From Bedellia somnulentella (lineage: Eukaryota; Arthropoda; Insecta; Lepidoptera; Bedelliidae), in contig OY755179.1 of assembly GCA_963576735.1 (NCBI GenBank), positions 4,216,001-4,280,000 of the forward strand: a stretch of DNA of 64,000 bases, in the 5' to 3' direction. Below the pieces are notes generated by a model. The model searched no databases, was not told the DNA's origin, and saw only the letters and a list, made by a program, of their open reading frames with translations. A program made the translations under genes and the position numbers. Below are positions 1 through 10,274 of this stretch, piece by piece. Position 1 is the stretch's first letter, and every line of letters starts with the position of its first letter.

Positions 1-469
1 CTCTAAGAACTTCAAAACCGCTCCGAATGCCTAGGAGAATTCGTAGATGCGCATGATTTCAGTAGTGGAATCTTGGAAACTGTCAGTTCTACAAAACTCA
101 ACGTGGGTAATAAATCCAATAAACTATCCGACAAACTATCCAGCTCTTGGAACAAAGACGAAATTTAATGCCCCAGTCTTCTGACGACGCGGTTAACTAC
201 TGGCAGCTATAGGCGGATCTCAAATTGGATAAATCGTGATTTGAGACTATTGAAAACTGATGATGGCATAATTCGGTTTTACAAGCCGGAGGTTCTGAGA
301 GAATTCATATAGTTTTATGGTACACGTCAGTGCAAAGACCTGCTACTGAACTGGATAAACACATGTGATCAAGAAAAACCCGACAATGTATAGAAAGTAT
401 CCCGGACGTCAGACTCTAAGAGATTAATATGAATCTCAAAATTTAAAGAATGCGGGTGAAGACGAAGTT

Positions 470-1135
470 AAGGCAAAGCTTTTGAAGGCGGGTAAAAAAC
501 CGATCGTCAAGGCCCTTCAAAAAAAAATATTACTGTTTTACGGGGACCACGCCTGAACATCGAACAGGAGTGTGGTGGTGCTATTCTTTAAGACTGGTGA
601 AATTCCCTCTTGAGAAATTAATGGCCTATATCACTTAGGATCTATATCGACAAACTGTATTTCGAGAATCATTACAAATCGCCTATCTCGTAGATTGGAA
701 AGGTCCTCCGAACACGCTGCTGGTTTCTCGACAGACTTTAGTATCAAATAACATTGATACCCTACGCCAGATTTCACAGAAGACTAAGGAGTTTAATCTG
801 CTAGCATTGTGTTTAGGGCTAGTGGACCATGAAAAAGCTTCAATTAGATGAAAAGATTGACTACGCTTAAATCTTTGTAGAGGTGCCATATGAACTGCAG
901 GTACATCGAGGCGCTTTTAAGGCATTGCATAAAGACGCCACTTTGGCGGTGCAACTCCAGGACCAGAACACGAATCCTATCCAATTGTAGCGAGGGGTAG
1001 GACCGGATGATGTCATTTTTCTGAAACTCTTCACTGCTGCATTGAAGATGTCTTTAAGCTTCTGGATTGGGAAGGACTTGGCATCATAATGGTTGAATCG
1101 AGCTCGGATGGGCAGCGTTCGGGACATCATTGCAG
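470..1135 (+). pseudogene. Decayed non-LTR retrotransposon reverse transcriptase
   Basis: The plus strand, read across changing frames, gives a recognisable non-LTR reverse transcriptase: a TGEIPS stretch near 595, AAGFSTDFS near 716, then YELQVHRGALKALHKDATLA from about 889, RGVGPDDVIFLKLFTAAL near 990 (family form RGVRQGDVISPKLFTAAL) and EDVFKLLDWEGLGI near 1040. These are the finger and palm blocks ahead of the catalytic YADD, which is not reached because a palindromic MITE follows at once. Many stops and frameshifts make it a dead copy. It resembles the endonuclease-reverse transcriptase LINEs common in moths; I do not assign a clade. The open frames on the minus strand here are shadows. 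Confidence 0.75.
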
Positions 1136-1140
1136 GCTTA

Positions 1141-1278
1141 CGCCCGATTTCTGAATTGAATATTCAAGTTGAGAACGACTTAAGTATCGTTTTGTCTCAT
1201 TCAGTTGTTAAGATTTCAATGCGACAGAACGATACTTAAGTTGTTCTCAGCTGTAATACTCAATTCAGAAATCGGGCG
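1141..1278. mobile_element. 138-bp palindromic MITE, family P, copy 1
   Basis: Both ends begin CGCCCGATTTCTGAATTGA and continue as an inverted repeat of about 55 bp per arm (GAACGACTTAAGTATCGTT inside), around a short centre with CATTCAGTTGTTAAGATTTC. TTA lies directly left and TTTA directly right, which suggests a TTA/TAA target duplication. Two more copies of the same length lie at 35661 and 55740. It has no coding capacity and must be moved in trans. Confidence 0.85.
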
Positions 1279-1282
1279 TTTA

Positions 1283-2230
1283 CCGACAGCCACAGGGGCT
1301 CAAAGGTTTGGTAGTGCCGGCCACGTACCGGACGATGCAGTGCCTTCCACAAAGTTCACTAATATTTAATAAACACAAGAGTAAATAAACTTTATAATAA
1401 TAGTGGTTCTCAAGCACAGTAGTTCAATTGATTTCTTTCTCTCTGGGTCTACAAATGTTACTGTTACATTTTGTATGACTGTGACGTAAACAAATAAAGA
1501 GCAAAACCATGAATTCATTTATGCAAAGTTTTTTAAGGAACAATTTTACACTGAACGACAATGTCGATGACGATTACAAAAGAGGCCGTAATTTTTCCAT
1601 CTTAAGACAGCATCGACGGGCACAAAAGATTTGGAAGTCTATTCTGAAAATCGACTACTATAATCTCATCTGTAGCTCTTCTTGTTAGAAGATCTTTTAA
1701 TATCTATGTGTGCCTTGCTCGTACGAAACGAAATTCGAAATTTGACAAGCGCTTGCTTGTGCTACATGGGTGATATTCGATGACTCCAGCGATACCTACA
1801 TAGCTGACGTTGGTGTCACCGTTTCTTTCTTCTCTCATAAATTTTGTGTGACCTCCGAAGCGGCGAGTGCAAAATCAATATATTTTACAAGTAGTTAGAA
1901 GAGGTACAAATTAACGTGGTTATTTTAAAGGGTAGACCTCCTGTAAGCACGCTAACTTTTTTGAAATTCTGGTATACTCATATAGCACTCGTAAAGATAT
2001 GGTCATGTCCTTTACAGAAAATCTGGCACAGCGACGCGACGGTAGAGTAATTAAATTTTAATTTCCACTATCACCCTATATGTAAGTGCCAAGCGATTAA
2101 GGCCACAAACTATATAGAGATTACTACGTAATCAGACTAACCACTGCCCTAGCTATCGACAAGACTTTAGTGTATGACATGGGAACGTTTGCTTTTGGCA
2201 TGTTTTGTTTTTATTTTAACGAAAGAATGA
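1283..2230. other. Unassigned AT-rich sequence
   Basis: I see no open frame, tRNA-like box or recognisable repeat here. It separates the palindromic MITE from the large inverted-repeat structure. Confidence 0.4.
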
Positions 2231-2693
2231 CTACAGATCCACAATCTTTTCTTGGCCGGCGGCGACTACTGGAATACTGTCGCCATTTTGAAATTTCGGC
2301 CTGTCATTGTCAGTTACTTCTTAACTAATTAAAAATTATAGGGTGACCTACGTATATAATAAATTATCACTTTCATGAATATTTTTTGTAGTGGAAACCG
2401 TTGTTTAAAGACATTTATTTTTATGATGTATCTTAGCTTATTAATAAAAGCTTTTATTTCCAGTATTCAATATAAAAAATTATGAAAATTATTATTTATT
2501 TTGTTAAATTTTATCTAAGTAGGCTAACACCACCGTCCGAAAAGTTGTGCGCGCATCTATAGTCATGCGGCGCGGGTTACGGGAAGTGGGGAAATGCTCC
2601 CGAATAAGATTTCACTTCATAGCAAAATGAATGACCAAAACGATATCTGATGTTTAGAATTATTTTTTCTGTGCCACCTTTTTGGGGGATCTA

Positions 2694-3984
2694 CGAGGGC
2701 TGCTATTTATGTATCCGGAACTGGCCACTTACAGAACAATAATTTAAAAAGTAATTACATCATTTAAAAATAGAACTCTTTAGCTTTAGAATACATTTAT
2801 TTTTATGTGACTGTCAATTGTTTTCACATCGTAGCGTCATTTTGAAAATTGCGTGTCTTCACCACCATGGATTTAACTCGTGAACATTTTCGTGCCATGA
2901 TTTTTTACGATTTTCGGCGTGGTCTAACTCAAAAACAGTGCATCGATCAGCTTACTTCAACTTTTGGGGATGAAGCACCCTCAAAGACCACTGTGTATCA
3001 CTGGTTTAGCGAGTTTAATCGTGGACGATCTAAGCTTACTGATGAAATTAAAGAAGGTCGCCCTAAAACGGTCGTTGTACCTCAAAACATCGATGCTGTC
3101 CGGGAACTAATAACTCAAGATCGTCATGTTACATATCGTGAGATAGAGGCATCTCTGGGCATTAGTATGACGAGCATACATAAGATACTTCATGAACATT
3201 TAGCTGTAAAAAAAATTTGCTCCCGTTGGATTCCGCACAACTTGAGTATTGATCAAAAACAGGCTCGTGTCGATTGGTGCAAAGAAATGTTAAAAAAATA
3301 CAACCGTGGTGCGTCAAAAGCTGTTTATAATATCTACACAGGTGACGAATCTTGGATCTACGCTTACGACCCCGAAACTAAGCAGCAGTCCACGGTGTGG
3401 GTGTTCCAAGATGAGCCGAACCCAACAAAAGTTATTCGTGCAAAAAGCACATTGAAGCAAATGGTCGCTTGTTTTTTTGGTATAAATGGCCATGTAGCTA
3501 CAGTGCCTTTAGAGAATCGTAAAACTGTTAATTCGGAGTGGTATACGACCATTTGTTTGCCGGAAGTCTTTGAACAAATAAGAAAGACTAACCGACAACG
3601 TAGAATCATTCTGCATCACGACAATGCTAGCTGTCACAGGTCGGCCGTCACAACTCAGTTTTTAGAAGCTCAAAAGATCGAATTGACAGGTCATCCGCCG
3701 TACAGCCCTGATTTGGCACCCAATGATTTTTATTTATTTCCAAATGTGAAGAAAAAATTACGTGGTCAACGTTTTTCGAGCCGCGAAGAGGCAGTCGATG
3801 CGTTCAAAATGCACGTTTTGGAGATACCTCAGTCTGAGTGGAAAAAGTGCTATGAAAATTGGTTTCAACGCATGCAAAAGTGTATAGATCTGAGCGGCGA
3901 ATATTTTGAGAAGCAATAAAACCATATTAATTGATATATGTTTGTTTCTTTTTTTTATTCCGGATACATAAATAGCAGCCCTCG
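2694..3984 (+). mobile_element. Complete mariner transposon
   Basis: The 1291-bp element has perfect 27-bp terminal inverted repeats (2694-2720 and 3958-3984, starting CGAGGGCTGCTATTTATG) and is flanked by TA on both sides (2692-2693, 3985-3986). The matching sequence in the opposite arm of the surrounding inverted repeat, near 5145-5160, has the same flanks joined by a single TA. The empty site is therefore present in the same window, and boundaries and TA duplication are directly visible. Confidence 0.97.
2867..3919 (+). CDS. Mariner transposase, apparently intact
   Basis: This is the cut-and-paste transposase of the mariner at 2694-3984; such enzymes bind the terminal repeats, excise the element and insert it at TA. 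The frame is open to a stop at 3919. I chose the ATG at 2867 (350 aa; CACCACCATGG context, protein starts MDLTREHFR) over the in-frame ATG at 2849. The N-terminal half has two helix-turn-helix units (around YDFRRGLTQKQCIDQL and YREIEASLGISMTSIHKIL) and WIPHNLS, the counterpart of the WVPHEL linker motif. Catalytic residues are D in TGDESW, D in HHDNASCH and D in YSPDLAPNDF; the last two are 34 residues apart, the mariner D34D signature. No frameshift or stop is seen and length is normal for the family. I do not assign the subfamily. Confidence 0.97.
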   Translation: MDLTREHFRAMIFYDFRRGLTQKQCIDQLTSTFGDEAPSKTTVYHWFSEFNRGRSKLTDEIKEGRPKTVVVPQNIDAVRELITQDRHVTYREIEASLGISMTSIHKILHEHLAVKKICSRWIPHNLSIDQKQARVDWCKEMLKKYNRGASKAVYNIYTGDESWIYAYDPETKQQSTVWVFQDEPNPTKVIRAKSTLKQMVACFFGINGHVATVPLENRKTVNSEWYTTICLPEVFEQIRKTNRQRRIILHHDNASCHRSAVTTQFLEAQKIELTGHPPYSPDLAPNDFYLFPNVKKKLRGQRFSSREEAVDAFKMHVLEIPQSEWKKCYENWFQRMQKCIDLSGEYFEKQ

Positions 3985-4360
3985 TATGTGTGAATATGAA
4001 ATGTAAAAGACAGTTACACGACAAGGTAAGCCTCTGATTTACAGGATTAAAAAAATGATTTTATGTAGTTACCCATTTATTAACTCTGAGTGTCACAAGT
4101 AACAAATCCATGAGTATAAAATAATGAGTTTGCAGAGAAGCACAACTGGCAGTGTTATCGCTAAAAGCGATCTCTTCTACAGATCCACAATCTTTTCTTG
4201 GCCGGTAAGGGCTGTCGCTGTCATCGATATTAGTATTGCCAGTAAATAAAAAATAACCATTATAAGGGAAATAACTTTACATCATACAGGCTAATTTATT
4301 TATGTATTGAAATGTCTTAATAAAACAATTTATATAATATTCATTTAATTAATAACTAGT

Positions 4361-4607
4361 TGCTGTGTAGTGTCGGCTTACAATAGCACTACCCCATTTC
4401 TGCCGGTGGGTGTACGTAAGAGGCGACTAACGGTATTGGGGCTTTTAAGAGATTTTTGGGCGAAGCGGTTGGAGACCCATTACCAACAACCTTTATTTTA
4501 CCATCTTTACCCCACTCAACTTTCCGAAAGTGGCTGAGGAGTTTCTAGTTCCTTAGCTCGGGCTACCCCTTCTAGGGATTTACAGCCTTGAGTATATGTA
4601 TGTATTT
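4361..4607 (+). mobile_element. SINE-like family A, full-length copy
   Basis: It begins TGCTGTGTAGTGTCGGCTTA, holds the family core (AAGAGGCGACTAACGGTATT, GGTTGGAGACCCA, CCCCACTCAACTTTCC) and ends CCTTGAGTATATGTATGTAT. GGTTGGAGACC resembles a pol III box B. It sits inside the inverted-repeat segment 4310-4738, and its mirror copy is at 6250-6496, so the segment was duplicated with the SINE already in place. Confidence 0.85.
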
Positions 4608-4902
4608 ATGTAATAACTATTATTGTAAGTAAACAAGTTCGTTTTAATGTAAGCTAATTATATTTTTGCCCTTGTCTGGTATGTCTACCCGAATGACTGT
4701 GTATCCTAAATTTGATGATCTTACCTCCCAAATGTTGTCTGGAAGCTTTTAGCGATAACACTGCCAATTGTACTTTTCTGCAAGCTGTTTCATTATTTTA
4801 TACTCAAGGATTTGTTATTTGTGACACTCAGAGTTAATAAGTAAGTAACTACTTAAAATCATTTTTTTAATCCTGTAAATTAGAGGCTTACCTTGTTAGA
4901 AT

Positions 4903-5106
4903 GAATGTCGCTACCCCTTTCTATCCACGGGTGTCGTAAGAGGCGACTAAGGGTATTGGGGCTTTTTATTGGATTTTTGGGCGGAAAACCTTTATTTTTA
5001 CCATCTTTTCCCCACTCATCTTCCAAAAGTGGCAGAGGAATTTATAATTCCTAAGCTCTGGCTACCCCTTCTAGGGAATTATAGCCGTGAGTATATGTAT
5101 GTATGT
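4903..5106 (+). mobile_element. SINE-like family A, variant head
   Basis: This copy belongs to a variant with GAATGTCGCTACCCCTTTC at its head and GTGTCGTAAGAGGCGACTA after it; the tail is GTGAGTATATGTATGTATGT. It interrupts the right arm of the large inverted repeat after ACCTTGT, and the arm resumes at about 5107. Confidence 0.82.
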
Positions 5107-5265
5107 ACCTTGTTGTGTACTGTCTTTTACATTTCATATTTACACATAGATCCCCTAAAAGGTGGCACAGAAAAAATAATTCTAAACATCAGATATCGTT
5201 TGGGTCATTCATTTTGCTGGGTCAGTGAATTTATGGGCACATTTTTATTGCTGTTAACAGCCTTG

Positions 5266-5642
5266 TTACATATAACATAACATAACATAAACGTTTACGC
5301 CGAATACCCCCGAAGGGGTTTGGCAGAGGTACTAATACTTCTGAACATCACGTGACTTTGTCACCTGGTGTTCAGAGTACCCACGTTTTGCATGGACAGT
5401 GTACTCACGTTATAGGGGGCAGGCCTATCGCCGTTTTGTACGAATACACTGTCACATGACTAAGTACAACTCAGCCATATGGGTTTCCTCACGATGTTTT
5501 CCCTCACCGTTAACAACCATGATAAATTAACTACACATATGTCTTTAGAAAAGACAAATTGGTGTAGGCCCGATTCGGGATTTGAACACTAGTCGCTTGC
5601 ACGTTAACCGGTGTTCTACCCATTAAGCTATCACGTCGTATT
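5266..5642 (-). mobile_element. tRNA-derived SINE, family B, near full length
   Basis: On the minus strand the head reads GTGATAGCTTAATGGGTAG (box A-like) and about 45 nt later TAGTGTTCAAATCCCG (box B). The body continues to TCACGTGATGTTCAGAAGTA and CCCGAAGG... and the TTATG-type tail, which appears here as AACATAACATAACATAA at 5273-5290. It has inserted into the right arm of the large inverted repeat. Confidence 0.85.
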
Positions 5643-6249
5643 TGCCTTGTATTTTTATATGTCAGACAGTTATGTATGACTTAAGAAATGACACATTGGT
5701 ACATCCCCGCATTAGGATTAGAACCCACGCATCAGTGTATACGAAGTGAAATCTTATTCGGGATTATTTCCCCACTTCCCGTAACCCGCACCGCATGACT
5801 ATCGATGCGCGCACAACTTTTCGGACGGTGTTAGCCTACTTAGATAAAATTTAACAAAATAAATAATAATTTTCATGAATTTTTATATTGAATACTGGAA
5901 ATAAAAGCGTTTATCAATAAGCAAAGATACATCATAAAAATAGTTGTCTTTGAAAAAAAGTTTCCACTACAAAAAATATTAATGAAAGTGATAATTTATT
6001 ATATACGTAGGTCACCCTATAATTTTTATTTAGTTAAGAACTAACTGACAATGACAGGCCGAAATTTCAAAATGGCGACAGTAGTACCAGAGTCGCCGCC
6101 GGCCAAGTTATGATTGTGGATCTGTAGACGATATTTGGGAGGTAATATAAGCAACACAGTCATTCGGATAGACATACCAGACAAGGGCAAAAATAAATAA
6201 ATATAATTAGCTTACATTAAAACAAACTTGTTTACTTACAATATAGTTA

Positions 6250-6496
6250 TTACATACATACATATATATACTCACGGCTGTAAATCTCTAGAAGGCGTTA
6301 GCCAGGGCTAAGGAATTAGGAACTCCTCAGCATCTTTTGCAAAGTTGAGTGGGGTAAAGATGGTAAAACAAAGATGATGGGTCTCCAACCGCATCGCCCA
6401 AAAATCTCTTAAAACCCCAATACCGTTAGTCGCCTCTTACCTACACCCACCGGCAGAAATGGGGTAGTGCTATTCTAAGCCGACACTACATAGCAA
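6250..6496 (-). mobile_element. SINE-like family A, mirror of the 4361 copy
   Basis: The CATACATA tail is at the left and the head ACTACATAGCA at the right. Flanks match those of the copy at 4361 in inverted orientation (TAACTAGTTA-type sequence beyond the head and AATATAGTTATTACAT before the tail), so this is a duplicate and not a separate insertion. Confidence 0.85.
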
Positions 6497-6545
6497 CTAG
6501 TTATTATTGAAATGAATATTATATATTTATGACTCACTCAACACT

Positions 6546-7185
6546 ATAGGCTGCATAGTTTATATCTTACCCTGTTCTAAAATGAAACAAGGATACAAAC
6601 AAATAATACTGTCAGTATCAATCTACCCCAAATAATATTTAATCTGTGCCCCAAATCTACCCTAAGGTCAAGAACAAACTAGAGGAGTCATAAGGCCGTG
6701 ATTAAGGCTACTAGTAATCTTTTACGGTTCAAACAAAAAAAACAACAATTTATAGTCGCGGATCATTTTTGTGCCAATTTCTTGGTATCTGACTCCTTCT
6801 TAACTTCCTTTAGTGTAACCTACTTCCGATTGATATATCTCATAATATCGCAATAATGCAACGCCTAGCCTATTATTATTTACGTTGAACTTTGCCATAT
6901 CAAGGTCTGTAACCACTTAGTAGTAATGTTTTTAAACAACCTTTGTTCTGTGACAGCCAAACACATAACATTCAGATTACGGTTCAAACGATTTTTAGGG
7001 ATATCTCTTTTTATTGGAATCATTATACATTGTGCATAGATATGTATGTAATAACGTAACTCAAGATATTTGCTCAGATAATACCGAGTGAAATACGATA
7101 GCTTCTGCCTACCCCATTGGTGGAGTAATATATGATAAATGATTCCTTGCATCTATAGAAGTAACCTTTATTCGGTCAGCTGATA
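6546..7185. other. Unassigned sequence
   Basis: There is no supportable gene. CTGCCTACCCCATTGG near 7105 resembles the 3' end of the RTE-like LINE, but too little is present to call. Confidence 0.35.
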
Positions 7186-7189
7186 AATG

Positions 7190-7632
7190 CAATGGGCTAT
7201 TTGACAGGTCATTTTATATGATGTAGTAGAGTTTAAGGAACCCAGTAAAAGTTATATTTTTTTAATCTGGTGCACATTTGCTGAAAAATATCAAATTAAA
7301 AATTGAATATTTAAACAGCGCGTCAAAACACTATTTTGACAATTGGCGCTGCAAACGGGTCAGTGACGTCACTTGCCTGTATTTTGTCTGTGGCCACAAA
7401 CGAGCCACGAGGTTTCTTTACAGGCATGTGACGTCATCATAAACTCGACCATTCAAGAACGTTTTATGTCACGTGACAAACGTTTAAAAATTTGCCTTTT
7501 TAATTTATGGATTTTTGAAGAAATCCATTATTATTTTCAACTTATGTTAATATATACCATTTTTAAACTCTTAATTTATACTGATGACAGCAATTGACAC
7601 TTTATTTCTCGCATTGTCAAATAGCCCATTAG
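7190..7632. mobile_element. Probable MITE with CRE-bearing internal inverted repeat
   Basis: The outer ends are inverted: AATGGGCTATTTGACA at 7190 and TGTCAAATAGCCCATT ending 7630. Inside, a second inverted pair (AGTGACGTCACTTGCCTGTA near 7360 and TACAGGCATGTGACGTCA near 7417) carries two TGACGTCA palindromes, the consensus for CREB/ATF factors. The 74-aa open frame at 7373 crosses the repeat and is probably accidental. The element ends about 320 bp upstream of the THAP start codon. Confidence 0.55.
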
Positions 7633-7949
7633 ACGAGTAAGGTAAACTAGTGGGTAACCCTGGCGCTTTGATTATGAACACTATAGATAGAGCGATGTTA
7701 CGTCATCCATTTTAAAAAGAGAAGCCCTTATTTAAGTTCTTATATGTTAAAAAGAGACACAAAATCTTTATTGTCATCTCTATCGCGTAACCCGTTTTGT
7801 TGATGTCACGCTTTTAAAGCTTGACAAACAAAGCGTCGACTTGTGAGCGATTTTGGTTTTCTTTTGATTTTGAGAAAGATTTTATTCATTTGTATATTGT
7901 TATTGTGATAAAAGAGACTCCATTAGTCAAACTTATTATTTAGTGAGGT

Positions 7950-8511
7950 ATGGTTGGGTGTAGCGTGCTTGGCTGCGGAAGCCGCAGCGAAAAACACATC
8001 GAAGGATTGACTTTCCACAAGTGAGTGAGTTTTTTAATGTTTTTCTACAGATAAATACATAATAAATACATTGCGCGATCAGAAAAAAAGTGATTCAAAT
8101 GTTAATTACGTTGAACTAGATTACTAGCGTTTTCTTTAGTTATTTTGAGCAATTTTTTAATAGCATAACCTAAAAATATGCAGTATCTCAGTGTTCCCAT
8201 AATTCACGTTTTCATCCTACCCTGTCGTTAGGGTAAAATTTTCAAATTAGTAAACTAATGTTAATGAGTGAGTATATAATGTATTTCGTCGCGCTATAGC
8301 GACGCTGAATGATTGCCAATTGTTATCTACGGAATTAGTAAGTAATAAATTTGTTATATTTATTTAATTTCTTCGTATTCATTACAGTTTTCCTAAAGAC
8401 CCGAATCTACGAGAAAAATGGATTGCGGCCACTGGAAGATGCAATTGGAAATCAACCAAATATAAAATACTTAGATGTACGAATACATCATCTTTTGAAA
8501 AATGTGACTGA
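7950..8511 (+). CDS. THAP-type zinc-finger protein, two exons, truncated domain
   Basis: Exon 1 is 7950-8020 and exon 2 is 8388-8511; the intron has GTGAGT and TTACAG ends. The joined product is 64 aa: MVGCSVLGCGSRSEKHIEGL, then TFHNFPKDPNLREKWIAATG, RCNWKSTKYKILRC and a short tail to TGA. It matches the start of a THAP domain, a C2CH sequence-specific DNA-binding zinc finger, in CSVLGC (first two ligands), FH.FPKDP..R.KW and NWK.TK. After TKY the usual C-x2-H-F ligand pair and AVPTIF-type end are missing, so the finger cannot form as read. A polyadenylation signal lies 69 bp after the stop. It may be a short gene or isoform, a transposon-derived remnant, or a broken gene; an unseen splice after TKYK could restore the domain. 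Confidence 0.65.
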
Positions 8512-8579
8512 AATAGACGAATGAATTCGAAATTTTCACACGAAACTGATTTTGTTTAAAGGTCAATAGTAAATAATGC

Positions 8580-8585
8580 AATAAA
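8580..8585 (+). terminator. Polyadenylation signal for the THAP transcript
   Basis: AATAAA stands 69 bp after the TGA of the THAP frame, a fitting distance for a short 3' UTR. This is the only support for a transcript ending here. Confidence 0.45.
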
Positions 8586-8599
8586 ACTCATGTACAAAA

Positions 8600-9045
8600 T
8601 AGTGCTGTCTTTTATTTTTCAAAATACAAACATAGACCCCACTATACCCATGATGACCCGTATGATATTTACATAACTTGCACTTATGGAACAGCTGTTT
8701 TTTTTTGTCCAGTAACAAAGTTAGTCCCGTACAAAAATTTAGTCCTGATAGTTAGTACAATGCTTTAGATTTCACGGTGTATTAAACATCAGTATAAATG
8801 GTAAAATTAAACAAAAAAGATTGTATAATACTAGGAGCAAGTATGTATAATTATATGATTGCAGGAAATAATATAGTAAACAGTAAACCTTTACAATAAA
8901 TAAAACGACGTAACAATAAATTGACGTAATCAATTTTAAATTAAAAAGTAGCTTTTAGAATGGTGATTATAGTATTTTGGGGTAATTGTTTTCTAGTGAT
9001 CGCAACATTACAGGGAAAAATATTGCTATCTAAAAGAGGTACTCT
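8600..9045. other. Unassigned AT-rich sequence
   Basis: No gene or repeat is recognised between the THAP polyadenylation signal and the CCAAT cluster. Confidence 0.35.
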
Positions 9046-9049
9046 CCCG

Positions 9050-9300
9050 TTGCATTATGACTCTGTCTATAGTGTTCATCGTCAAAGCCCTGGCGCGACT
9101 ATGTCGCGTCCAATAAAATGGGTTAATTTGGAATTTTTCCGACCAATCACATCACAGCGCAGCTCTTTTGAATTTCTAGTGAAATTTTCTGATTGGCTGG
9201 TTTGAAAAAATTCCGACCAATCACGGCGCATCTCTGATCGATTAAAGTTTGCGCGCGCTTATGACACTCAAGCAAAGTCTATGGGCCAAAATCGAAACTT
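9050..9300. promoter_or_regulatory. Cluster of CCAAT boxes, possible promoter
   Basis: GACCAATCAC occurs at 9140 and 9219, CCAATAAAATGGG at 9110, and the reverse form GATTGGCTGG at 9191, with GC-richer sequence including GCGCGCGC at 9252. CCAAT boxes are bound by NF-Y. No convincing coding exon follows within 500 bp, so this may be a promoter fragment, a repeat or chance. Confidence 0.25.
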
Positions 9301-9807
9301 TGAAATTCTGTAACAATTAAGTTAATCCAGTTACATCAGATGTCTGAAGAGTCACCACGGCCTCGAACTGTACAAAACGATACCTAAACCAAATTTCTAG
9401 CTTAACTCATCGCATCACAGGCTTCCGGGCAAGAAAGAGGCTTACAGAAATAATATATAAAGAAGATTAGAGTAAGAGGCGTGATTTTTTGTAATAAAAA
9501 CAGTAAAGCCTAAGTTATAGGGGCTACTTGGAATGTTTTTGATCATCGTTTACATAGGACGTTCGTCAAGATCGTATGTCTCGATACTGGGTTACTTTAT
9601 ACAAAAACCAAAATTTAAGTTGTGCACTATTTAAATTTGATGCAAGTTGTGCTCAAACTTTGGTTTGATTTTTGCATCATAAATTCTGGTGCCCATTTAA
9701 AAGGTGAAACATTTATGGGTCACAATTATAATGGTTATAAATATTCCTTATCCGATTCCATATTTTTATTATTATTTTAGTGCGTATTTTTATCAATTTA
9801 TTATTTA
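9301..9807. other. Unassigned sequence
   Basis: Nothing supportable is seen. AAATTTAAGTTGTGCACTATTT and a related inverted motif near 9660 form a weak imperfect repeat. Confidence 0.3.
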
Positions 9808-10066
9808 CATACGTACATACACGTACCTAGGCCGTTAATTCCCATTTGGGTAGGCAGAGACTATCGATCGCCACTTTGTTCGATCCTGACAAACATCTCT
9901 AACTTCATCTACATCCATCCATCTTTTCATACATGCTCTTTTATTCTTCATACATCGGACGCCTGCCTTTTTGAGCACGCTCTCAATTTGGTCCAAGTGT
10001 GTCCTCCGTGGCCGTCCTCTACTAACATTACCTTCCACATTAGCTCAATAGATACGTTTCACCAAT
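9808..10066 (-). mobile_element. RTE-like LINE, 3' end, 5'-truncated
   Basis: On the minus strand an open 67-aa stretch reads EGNVSRGRPRRTHLDQIESV, continues KNKRACMKRWMDV and TKWRSIVSAYPNGN, then stops. This is the C-terminal end of the RTE-like polyprotein seen more fully at 37892-38875. The TATG-type tail lies at the left (TACATACGTACATACACGT). The break at 10066 coincides with a perfect hairpin. Confidence 0.85.
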
Positions 10067-10128
10067 TTCCCTTACCCATAACCCTTATAGTTACTAAAGG
10101 ATACTATAAGGGTTATGGGTAAGGGAAA
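10067..10128. repeat. Perfect hairpin at the end of an RTE-like fragment
   Basis: TTCCCTTACCCATAACCCTT at 10067 and its exact complement AAGGGTTATGGGTAAGGGAA ending near 10128 form arms of about 24 bp around a loop of about 13 nt. There is no gene context for a transcription terminator; it lies at the broken edge of the LINE copy. Confidence 0.75.
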
Positions 10129-10274
10129 CATAGTACTACTTACTATGATCTCGCAATTGAGATAGAAATAAGAATAACATTGCATATAGGTACTAAAATT
10201 AACAATGGTAGACCCCACTGTATACCTACTTACTAATAGGCATAAACTATCGATCGCCACTTTATTAAGGGTGT

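Larger units (their letters stand above)
2231..6545. repeat. Complex of long nested inverted repeats
   Basis: The left arm (2231-2693 plus 3985-4167) is the reverse complement of the right arm (about 4749-6127, interrupted by SINEs at 4903-5106 and 5266-5642). Both outer ends carry CTACAGATCCACAATC followed by TTGGCCGGCGGCGAC-like sequence. A second inverted pair overlaps it: 4310-4738 is the reverse complement of 6128-6545, each containing its own family A copy. A third copy of the terminal motif sits at 4177-4205. This looks like foldback-type or long-TIR elements inserted in or rearranged with one another, with no element protein left. Confidence 0.8.

Noticed and set aside
3364..3609. Minus-strand frame opposite the mariner transposase
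   Set aside because: Shadow of the transposase coding sequence.
5281..5300. Telomere- or rDNA-like repeat run
   Set aside because: The AACAT run is the tail of a family B SINE.
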